Positions 22,934 through 28,049 of a stretch of 28,049 nucleotides of DNA are shown here, piece by piece. Each line of letters starts with the position of its first letter. Position 1 is the stretch's first letter. The stretch is from positions 1 to 28,049 of IMG/VR virus record IMGVR_UViG_3300027987_000030; one strand, written 5' to 3'. The position numbers were made by a program, and so were the translations under genes. The notes beneath the pieces were generated by a model. The model was given only the letters and a program-made list of their open reading frames with translations. It did no database searches and was not told the DNA's origin. The stretch is from a virus.

Positions 22934-23293
22934 ATGGCTCCCCCGCAGCTAACAGATTATGAAGAGCACGCGGTAAGCCTGCCGGATGGTAAGGTATTCG
23001 TAGTCAGTCGAGTTAAGCCTATTAGCTCAACTGACTATATCCAGGCCCCGGCAGCAATCATCTCTGGGTCACATTCACGATCAGCCAACAGCGGGCAGAC
23101 AGGCTCTTCACTAGTTGGCAGGGTAATCAACACGAAGGTATATCCCTCGTTCTACAGCTACTCAGAGATGAAGAGCGGTGCTCTCTTCTACACATCAAGT
23201 GATGCTACGCAAGTTAATGTCGGCACCTACGTTGGCAATGATGTAACTCTTGCTAGCCTGCTCGTCAAAGAGCGCGTTATCGGAATCAACTAA
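22934..23293 (+). CDS. Small virion-type protein, MAPPQ family member 2
   Basis: A 119-residue protein, ATG 22934 with TAGGAG upstream. It begins MAPPQ and shares the VxRVxPxxxxDYI pattern with the 104-residue protein at 20882, suggesting an old duplication. The middle is Ser/Gly-rich (ISGSHSRSANSGQTGSS), the C-terminal half is beta-rich (VNVGTYVGNDVTLASLLVKE). No membrane segment. It lies after the lysis-like genes, in the same unit. A virion surface protein is the best guess; the family is not named. Confidence 0.6.
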   Translation: MAPPQLTDYEEHAVSLPDGKVFVVSRVKPISSTDYIQAPAAIISGSHSRSANSGQTGSSLVGRVINTKVYPSFYSYSEMKSGALFYTSSDATQVNVGTYVGNDVTLASLLVKERVIGIN

Positions 23294-23302
23294 GGAGTTA
23301 CA

Positions 23303-23674
23303 ATGAGCACATATCTACCGATCTTCAGCAGGTACGTTCGACTCGGTAACGGAACTGAAGTTGGTATCCACAAGTTCGTTATCGATGAGAACGATCCGCC
23401 GGCAAGCAACACTATCACTTGGGAAGTCAAGCAGCTTAGTCGCCATCAGGTTCAGGTGGGTCAGCTTGTAGCATTGAACAATGCACAGGCCGGGCTCTTC
23501 CTATCTGTGACGGCTGCGAGTTCTGACTCAAACAACACCACGGCATCGGTTACACTGACGAAGGCCCAGTTACTCAGCATGAGCGTTCGCGGTGATCGGA
23601 ATCCCCACGAGCTATATTTCGTGACGTTCCATGACCGTGGTAGTGTGAATACTTCGACCTTCCGCGTCAATTAA
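23303..23674 (+). CDS. Small beta-rich virion-type protein
   Basis: A 123-residue protein, ATG 23303 with AAGGAG upstream. It is mostly beta with a polar loop (DENDPPASNTITWEVKQLSR) and a Thr/Ser-rich core (LSVTAASSDSNNTTASVTLT), ending in FVTFHDRGSVNTSTFRVN. The end pattern (VTFHD) is similar to VSFHDD of the protein at 20595. It is the last gene before copy F. It is probably another head or tail surface protein; I recognise no specific family. Confidence 0.6.
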   Translation: MSTYLPIFSRYVRLGNGTEVGIHKFVIDENDPPASNTITWEVKQLSRHQVQVGQLVALNNAQAGLFLSVTAASSDSNNTTASVTLTKAQLLSMSVRGDRNPHELYFVTFHDRGSVNTSTFRVN

Positions 23675-23679
23675 TCAAT

Positions 23680-23700
23680 TGTTCAAGTTGGACTTGAACA
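23680..23700. repeat. Perfect 9-bp inverted repeat before copy F
   Basis: TGTTCAAGT (23680-23688) and ACTTGAACA (23692-23700) enclose TGG, 6 bases before copy F. It shares the TGTTCAA...TTGAACA arms with the palindrome before copy A. There is no T run, so it is not a standard rho-independent terminator. Confidence 0.6.
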
Positions 23701-23706
23701 TTGCTT

Positions 23707-23729
23707 AAACGGCATTATCTAATAGGAGC
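23707..23729 (+). promoter_or_regulatory. Promoter-like element, copy F
   Basis: AAACGGCATTATCTAATAGG followed by AGC is identical to copies D and E. Predicted initiation is 23725. It lies 95 bases before the ATG of a single gene that is itself followed by a terminator, so this copy appears dedicated to that gene. Confidence 0.8.
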
Positions 23730-23744
23730 GAGTTGATCGCGTCC
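23725..23744 (+). promoter_or_regulatory. Possible 5'-terminal RNA stem-loop after copy F
   Basis: GGAGCGA starts at the predicted +1 and pairs with TCGC-G-TCC (one bulged G) around a GTTGA loop. The stem begins at the first transcribed base, as proposed for copies A and E. Confidence 0.45.
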
Positions 23745-23819
23745 TAAGTTCTAAACAAATTTCCGAGAGTGCCGACCCGTTACTTGGGGGAGGAATCTTG
23801 GGTAACAGGAGTAAATCTC

Positions 23820-24200
23820 ATGGCAAAGAATGTCAATACTCGATTCCGCTCGTTCCTTCCGGGTGCGGGCTTCGACTCCTCGGGCTCGCCCAAGCAGGGC
23901 AAGACTCGCGTTGTCGGTGTAATCAACGTCACCTCGTATGCTGGTGAGAACGGTGAGCCCCTCACGGCTCGCGATCTCGGCCTCACCAACATCGACACTG
24001 TTAACCTTCGCGTCGCCGATGCTCAGGCAGGTGATTCGACTGGTGTCCTTCGCCTCGTGACCTACACGAAGAGCACTGGTCACTTCTACCTCTACACTCA
24101 GGTTGCTGCTGGTGACCGCACTCAGGTTGCGGCTGCTGCTACCGAGACGGTAGAGTTCGATGCAATGGGCGACAGCGCCAGCGACGTTGAGCTTCTCTAA
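23820..24200 (+). CDS. Abundant virion protein candidate (decoration type)
   Basis: A 126-residue protein, ATG 23820 with CAGGAG 8 bases upstream; an upstream GTG frame at 23769 lacks a site. It is beta-rich, with SYAGENGEPLTARDLGLTNI followed by DTVNLRVADAQ, a pattern found in small proteins of other podovirus-type phages. It uses CTC, CGC, ACC and TCG codons much more than most neighbours, as the major capsid gene does. It has its own promoter-like element and is followed by a strong terminator. All three traits point to high expression, so a decoration or other high-copy virion protein is likely. Confidence 0.7.
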   Translation: MAKNVNTRFRSFLPGAGFDSSGSPKQGKTRVVGVINVTSYAGENGEPLTARDLGLTNIDTVNLRVADAQAGDSTGVLRLVTYTKSTGHFYLYTQVAAGDRTQVAAAATETVEFDAMGDSASDVELL

Positions 24201-24224
24201 GTTCTAAGCGTCAGCTTTGAAACA

Positions 24225-24256
24225 TGAAAGGGGCTGCCGCCCGGCAGCCCCTTTCA
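24225..24256 (+). terminator. Terminator after the copy F gene
   Basis: A 14-bp stem (24225-24238 with 24243-24256) with GCCC loop. The T run is inside the stem end (CCCCTTTCA). It lies between the gene ending at 24200 and the zinc ribbon start at 24271. Confidence 0.8.
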
Positions 24257-24270
24257 ATTATGAGGTTCTA

Positions 24271-24432
24271 ATGTCTTATTCTGCTCCCCTCCGTTGTTCT
24301 AACTGTGGATGCGTTGTCCATCAGAAGCCCGGGTCCAAGACACCTAAGTATTGCCCCCCGTGCAGACACAGCATCCAAGACAACTTCAGGCAGCAGGCTA
24401 AGAAGCGGAACCAATTCCGAAAGAGTAACTAA
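24271..24432 (+). CDS. Small zinc-ribbon protein
   Basis: A 53-residue protein with four Cys in the pattern C9-x2-C12 ... C28-x2-C31 (RCSNCGC, then YCPPCRH), a typical zinc ribbon, followed by a basic helical tail (QQAKKRNQFRKS). ATG 24271 has GAGG upstream; the frame open from 24217 would run through the terminator hairpin and lacks a site. Such small proteins often bind nucleic acid or other proteins. It lies right after a terminator, so it needs read-through or a weak promoter of its own. Function is not known. Confidence 0.7.
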   Translation: MSYSAPLRCSNCGCVVHQKPGSKTPKYCPPCRHSIQDNFRQQAKKRNQFRKSN

Positions 24433-24443
24433 GGAGTTAACAA

Positions 24444-24698
24444 ATGGCTACTATTGACAATAGCTATATCCTCGCACTAGGCCCGATCAAGGCTGAGGTG
24501 TTCGACCTCAGTGCAGTAACCGATGCGGATACTGTAACTGCTCGGCTTCAGCGCCCTACGTTCGGATTCGCTCTCAACGTAACGGACGGTGAAAATACGG
24601 CGCTCGCGATTGGCGTATCGATTAGTGGGCGTACCATTACGCTCAATAACTCAAGCCTATCGAGCAGCGACGTTGTTCTAGTTCTATTCGGCTTCTAG
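24444..24698 (+). CDS. Small beta-rich virion-type protein
   Basis: An 84-residue protein, ATG 24444 with AAGGAG upstream. It is made of alternating beta strands and ends with SGRTITLNNSSLSSSDVVLV then LFGF, a C-terminal pattern seen in small phage head-surface proteins. It resembles the genes at 9284 and 20595 in size and composition. A short hairpin follows. A virion role is likely but the family is not named. Confidence 0.6.
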   Translation: MATIDNSYILALGPIKAEVFDLSAVTDADTVTARLQRPTFGFALNVTDGENTALAIGVSISGRTITLNNSSLSSSDVVLVLFGF

Positions 24699-24702
24699 GA
24701 AA

Positions 24703-24721
24703 GGGCAGGGGCTCCCTGCCC
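24703..24721 (+). terminator. Short hairpin, weak terminator or processing site
   Basis: A perfect 8-bp GC-rich stem (24703-24710 with 24714-24721) around GCT. AATCCATTC follows with no clear T run. It lies in the 51-base gap before the next gene and may reduce read-through. Confidence 0.5.
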
Positions 24722-24749
24722 AATCCATTCAGTATCGAGGGAGGATACT

Positions 24750-25442
24750 ATGATTCTTGAACTACCTGAAGTGATGCGCCCGCGTGGTGTGTACTATACG
24801 AAGTGTGCTTTAGGCGTCAGCCTACCGGCAGGCTTTGTGAAGGATGTACGGGCATTCGATAACGATATCTACCCCGTATTCCATAGGTACCGCTTATTGT
24901 GGGACAACATCATGAACGAGTATAACGGCCCGGCTGATGACCCCCGGATGACAATCGAGAGTAAGCATGGTGAGCTTAACTTCGGTTTCGTCCTAACAGA
25001 CGGTCACGGTGTTCCAATCCCTGAAGGGTGTTGGCACTTATGGCGATTGTGTCATGGTTATGGTTGGGCTCATATCATCAAGCTTGAAACCAAGGATCAT
25101 ATCTATCTCAATCTCGTACTGAAGAATATGTACCTACAGGACAAGTTCAACCGGAAGTATGGCGCTCGTGGCTGGAGCCGGTATCTTGAGTCAGTAGATC
25201 TAGAGAAGCGCCAGAAGCTAATGGACGAAGAGGCTGATCTCATGAATGAGATTGCCAAAGCCAACAGCGGTATGGTTCGTCGTGTAATGGATAACTTTGG
25301 CCGTGGTGTCAATAAGCCCACCAACCCCCAGAAAGAGACTATCATGTCTGGGGCAGGGATCAGCAACCGCAGTCGAATTGTCCGTCCTGCTTCTGATAGA
25401 GAAGGTGGACTAATCCTACCGCCCGGATATGGAGAAGAGTAA
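24750..25442 (+). CDS. Hypothetical protein upstream of Dps-like gene
   Basis: A 230-residue protein, ATG 24750 with GGGAGG upstream. It has several His, Trp and Cys residues in the middle (PEGCWHLWRLCHGYGWAHII) and a helical, charged section (SVDLEKRQKLMDEEADLMNE). The C-terminus is low-complexity and probably flexible (NPQKETIMSGAGISNRSRIV). It has no signal peptide or membrane helix. It overlaps the Dps-like gene by a TAATG junction, so the two are translated together and may work together. I do not recognise the family. Confidence 0.65.
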   Translation: MILELPEVMRPRGVYYTKCALGVSLPAGFVKDVRAFDNDIYPVFHRYRLLWDNIMNEYNGPADDPRMTIESKHGELNFGFVLTDGHGVPIPEGCWHLWRLCHGYGWAHIIKLETKDHIYLNLVLKNMYLQDKFNRKYGARGWSRYLESVDLEKRQKLMDEEADLMNEIAKANSGMVRRVMDNFGRGVNKPTNPQKETIMSGAGISNRSRIVRPASDREGGLILPPGYGEE

Positions 25443-25870
25443 TGGAGAAGATCGCTACATATTTGCGATTCCTTCAGCTATACGCTCATATCTGCCATAA
25501 CCTAGTTAGCGGTCCTACGTTCTTCGCAGATCACGAGTTCTTAGGTGAACTATACCCTGCCTATGAGGGTGAGTATGATAGTGTCGTAGAGCGTATGATC
25601 GGTCTAGGTATGAAGCCGAATCTCTTTGCTATTACCAAAGATGCAGCGGCTATGCTTGATCGTGTCGGCAACAAGAACATCAATGAAGCATTCAAGAACC
25701 TACTTAAGATCGAGAAGCTTCTATGTGATGTGATTGAGAAGGAAGTAACTCCTAGCCCTATGGCACATCCCCACACCAATATGAAGCAGGGGACTATCCA
25801 GATGCTAGGAAATATCGCAGACGCCTCCGAGGTGAGGCAGTACAAGATGAACCAGCGGATCAGTGACTAA
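25442..25870 (+). CDS. Dps-like mini-ferritin
   Basis: A 142-residue protein of the ferritin-like/Dps type. The inter-subunit ferroxidase ligands are all present with exact Dps spacing: His19 (AHICHN), His31 (FADHEF), Asp46 (GEYDSVVE) and Glu50 (VERMIGLG). The intervals of 12, 15 and 4 equal those of E. coli Dps (51, 63, 78, 82). Two further helices follow (EAFKNLLKIEKLLCDVIEKE, then QTIQ-like end). It is slightly short for Dps and lacks a Lys-rich N-terminal tail. Dps proteins oxidise iron with peroxide and store it as a 12-subunit shell. In a phage this could protect DNA or have become structural. It is coupled to both neighbours. Confidence 0.75.
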   Translation: MEKIATYLRFLQLYAHICHNLVSGPTFFADHEFLGELYPAYEGEYDSVVERMIGLGMKPNLFAITKDAAAMLDRVGNKNINEAFKNLLKIEKLLCDVIEKEVTPSPMAHPHTNMKQGTIQMLGNIADASEVRQYKMNQRISD

Positions 25871-27141
25871 TGACTGGTCAATCAGCAAAGCGTCTAGGGC
25901 TTGAGGTTGAAGGTGACCTTGAGCTTGAGCTTCGGCTACGCCGTATTGAAGAATCATTGGACGGCAAGATTGATGCCAACCAAGATGCTGCTGTAACCGG
26001 TCGAGGCAAGGGCGGTGTCCCGCAAGTAACGGGTCTACGTGTTACAGGGCAGACCCCCGGGTCTGTAACTATCGCGTGGAACCCTGTAGCGATCCCAGAC
26101 CTACGAAGATACGAACTGAATTTTGCTACGAACCTAGGGTATTCTACAAATCTGAAGAGTGCGATTGAGGCAACCACTCAATACACTTTCAACACTGCTA
26201 GTGCAACTGGTGGTGGTGGCGGCGCGACGTGGTATGCCCGCGTTCGCGCCGTTAATAGTTCTGGGGTCAAGGGAACGTGGTCAGTCACTCTTAACCTCAC
26301 TACTGGACAGGCCCAGTCTGAAGATATCGGTGACGGTCAGGTAACAGACGATAACATCTCATCTGACTCCAACACCTCTATCCTAGTCCAGCAGCTTAGG
26401 GGATTTATTGACGGCTTCATTCTAAGTAGAACCTCAGCAACGGTATTGAATGTAGCCGCGGGATTTGCATGTACTAATATCCTTGGAACGTTCGCATCTC
26501 TTACGGCGAACAAGTCCATCGATCTATCAGTAGTAGGCGCAGGTGGTCTAGGAACTACTGTGGCGGCTAACACTTGGTATCACGTATTTGCTATCATCAA
26601 TTCTACTGATAGTAGCACTAATGTTTATGCTGACACAAGTGCTACTGCTGCGAATATCCCTAGTGGTTATGGTGCGCGTCGAAGACTTGGTGCGTTCAAG
26701 ACAGACGGGTCCAGCCAGATTATCCCGTTCATTCAGCATGGTGATCTATTCGTATTCACGGCTCCTGGCTCTCTAACTCTAGACCATTCCGCTACAAATG
26801 TAGACTATACCGGCGGTCAGAGTATCACACTAGAGAATGCTCCTACTGGCGTGAAGACTGAAGTAATGGTTAATTACATTGGTAATTCGTTCAGTGGTGC
26901 ATCGAACGACCCTGATATGATGTTTGACGGCGGTGTAACTACCGCTGCTCCTTCTGGTTCTGCGTCTCCATTGGCTAATGCATTTCCTGGCGGTTCGTCA
27001 GCTTCGCACGCCGTACCTGTTTGGCTGTTGACTGATGGTGGTGATCCTCCGACCGTAACATATAGAGTAACACTTGAGACTACTGCTAATATCTATGTTC
27101 TAGTTCTTAAGTGGCGTGATCTTAGAGGAAAGGATGCTTAA
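25870..27141 (+). CDS. Fibronectin-III containing tail protein
   Basis: A 423-residue protein, ATG 25870 overlapping the Dps-like stop. Residues 1-45 are an acidic coiled coil (EVEGDLELELRLRRIEESLD). Residues 51-145 are an FN3 domain (PQVTGLRVTGQTPGSVTIAW, TWYARVRAVNSSGVKGTWS). About residues 180-290 match a tail domain common in phages (NVAAGFACTN, AANTWYHVFAI, IPSGYGARRRLGAFKTDGSS). The C-terminal part is another beta domain ending in LVLKWRDLRG. It most likely belongs to the tail or a fibre and may bind host glycans or proteins. No catalytic motif is seen. Confidence 0.8.
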   Translation: MTGQSAKRLGLEVEGDLELELRLRRIEESLDGKIDANQDAAVTGRGKGGVPQVTGLRVTGQTPGSVTIAWNPVAIPDLRRYELNFATNLGYSTNLKSAIEATTQYTFNTASATGGGGGATWYARVRAVNSSGVKGTWSVTLNLTTGQAQSEDIGDGQVTDDNISSDSNTSILVQQLRGFIDGFILSRTSATVLNVAAGFACTNILGTFASLTANKSIDLSVVGAGGLGTTVAANTWYHVFAIINSTDSSTNVYADTSATAANIPSGYGARRRLGAFKTDGSSQIIPFIQHGDLFVFTAPGSLTLDHSATNVDYTGGQSITLENAPTGVKTEVMVNYIGNSFSGASNDPDMMFDGGVTTAAPSGSASPLANAFPGGSSASHAVPVWLLTDGGDPPTVTYRVTLETTANIYVLVLKWRDLRGKDA

Positions 27142-27142
27142 C

Positions 27143-27346
27143 ATGCGTAAGCTAGTAATGTTGGGAACATTAATGCTTCCGCTAATGGGTGGTGGGTATG
27201 ACTCCATGCCACCCCAGCAGCAAATTGCGCCTGCTCATAAGAAGCATGATGGTGTAGACTGGACTACTGTAACTGTAGCCATTTGTGGTATGTTGGGTGC
27301 TTGCGTGCCTGCGTACTTCGGATATAAGATGTACAAGAGGAAGTAA
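27143..27346 (+). CDS. Small membrane protein with signal-like start
   Basis: A 67-residue protein, ATG 27143 with AAAGGA about 8 bases upstream; an ATG at 27134 inside the previous gene is a less likely start. The N-terminus is hydrophobic (MRKLVMLGTLMLPLMGGG), a His/Lys/Gln-rich middle follows, and the C-terminus is a second hydrophobic helix with a basic end (TVTVAICGMLGACVPAYFGY, KMYKRK). Two hydrophobic ends of this kind suit a small holin-like or other membrane protein. The function is not certain. Confidence 0.55.
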   Translation: MRKLVMLGTLMLPLMGGGYDSMPPQQQIAPAHKKHDGVDWTTVTVAICGMLGACVPAYFGYKMYKRK

Positions 27347-28049
27347 TGCGAGTATTCATCCTATCACGCTTCAATACGAAGTTCCGCGGCAATGGCTATG
27401 AGCGCGCACAGAAGCGCCGCCTTGACCGCAGGGCTAAGGAGCGTCAATTCAATCCTAAGTGGATGGAAGATCGCCTAGGACTGATGGAGCAATTCACCGC
27501 TCCGTCAATCAAATCCCAGACAGACAAGCGATTTGATTGGTACGTATTCGTTCAGAACGGCACACCGGATAAGGTAATCCGGCGAATCGAGAAGATGGGA
27601 GCCATTGTCATCACTACCCCTGACGACGATGTTGCAGCGGCACAGAAGGTAATTCGTGGTCATCGAGGCGTGATTGCTACCGTCAACCTTGATACCGATG
27701 ATGCACTGGCTCCCACTTTCGTAGAAGAGTTTCATGCTCACGCTACTGAGCGCCCCGGCACTGTAGGGTTCCTACGTGGTATGCTGGTACGCCAGATCCC
27801 CAGTGCTCAGGTGTTCACTATCGGCTGGAAGTCAGAGTCCAATCCATTCCAGGGTCTAGTAGAGAACGCCATGAACGCTGAGACTATCTTCAACAAGCCG
27901 CATGGCAAGATTGATCGTCTCATTGATCTTAAGCGGCCCATGTGGCTCCAGATCATTCACGGTGAGAACATCGATAACTGGAAGCTCAAGCGGTCGAAGA
28001 AGGACATTAATCTAACTAGCGAGCTTAGCCGGTACTTCAATGTTCGCCC
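27346..28049 (+). CDS. Putative rhamnosyltransferase-like glycosyltransferase, 3' end outside window
   Basis: The gene runs off the right edge after 234 codons. It matches the putative rhamnosyl transferase family (PF11316 style): SRFNTKF at residues 7-13, QFTAPSIKSQTDKRFDWYVF (residues 50-69) with the conserved PSI-x-x-Q and F-x-W, the acidic NLDTDDALAP, and a later PFQGLVEN with H-x-x-KID. It would transfer a deoxysugar to a glycan or protein. The start ATG 27346 overlaps the preceding stop. Together with the methyltransferase-like gene at the other end of the window, it may modify virion or host glycans. Substrate is not shown. Confidence 0.75.
   Translation, partial: MRVFILSRFNTKFRGNGYERAQKRRLDRRAKERQFNPKWMEDRLGLMEQFTAPSIKSQTDKRFDWYVFVQNGTPDKVIRRIEKMGAIVITTPDDDVAAAQKVIRGHRGVIATVNLDTDDALAPTFVEEFHAHATERPGTVGFLRGMLVRQIPSAQVFTIGWKSESNPFQGLVENAMNAETIFNKPHGKIDRLIDLKRPMWLQIIHGENIDNWKLKRSKKDINLTSELSRYFNVR

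Noticed and set aside
4391-23729. The six repeats as host sigma-70 promoters
   Set aside because: TATCTAAT could pass for a -10 box, but no conserved -35 box is seen at the right distance and the conservation runs unbroken through the +1 region, which fits a T7-type promoter better. Not fully excluded.
1-28049. tRNA genes, CRISPR arrays and insertion sequences
   Set aside because: No cloverleaf-like stretch was noticed in the gaps, no regular spacer array is present, and no transposase or terminal repeats were seen.

Overview
The window is a piece of a tailed double-stranded DNA phage (Caudoviricetes) or its prophage, infecting a Gram-negative host. The evidence is a portal, scaffold and major capsid set, several receptor-binding or fibre proteins, a tyrosine integrase, tightly packed genes with TAATG stop/start overlaps, and a small membrane cassette that ends in a lipoprotein. 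No large terminase, tape measure, DNA polymerase, RNA polymerase or endolysin is recognisable, so much of the genome lies outside. The host genus cannot be named from this sequence.

Layout. (1) 1-984 is the end of a SAM-methyltransferase-like gene, closed by a bidirectional terminator. (2) 1037-4382 is a leftward block: integrase, two small unknowns and a degenerate calcineurin-type phosphoesterase, then a separate unit with an HTH protein and two unknowns. (3) 4521-9210 holds a small gene and two large fibre-type proteins. (4) 9284-18076 holds two virion-type beta proteins, a coiled-coil protein, the portal, a run of small genes including a receiver-like (cREC-type) protein, and a second large fibre, ending in a strong terminator. 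(5) 18229-20526 holds scaffold and major capsid, followed by a terminator. (6) 20595-23674 holds small beta-rich proteins and a holin/spanin-like membrane set. (7) 23820-24200 is a single gene with its own promoter and terminator. (8) 24271 to the end holds a zinc ribbon, a small beta protein, an unknown, a Dps-like mini-ferritin, an FN3 fibre protein, a membrane protein and a rhamnosyltransferase-like gene cut by the window edge.

The most striking finding is one 18-bp element, AAACGGCATTATCTAATA followed by G or GG. It occurs six times: twice on the minus strand (2287-2269, 4411-4391) and four times on the plus strand (4478, 9248, 18188, 23707). Every copy sits just upstream of the first gene of a block and points with transcription. 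It looks like the promoter of a phage-encoded, T7-type single-subunit RNA polymerase, with initiation at the G after TAATA. In three copies an RNA stem would begin exactly at that G, and five of the six copies have a palindrome just upstream. If this is right, the integrase, the fibres and the capsid genes are all driven by the same phage polymerase, which lies outside the window.

Other points worth a second look are the Dps-like protein with the exact H-12-H-15-D-4-E ferroxidase spacing, the phosphoesterase with altered metal ligands, the cREC-like protein among structural genes, and the FY...GEL repeat shared by both long fibres.
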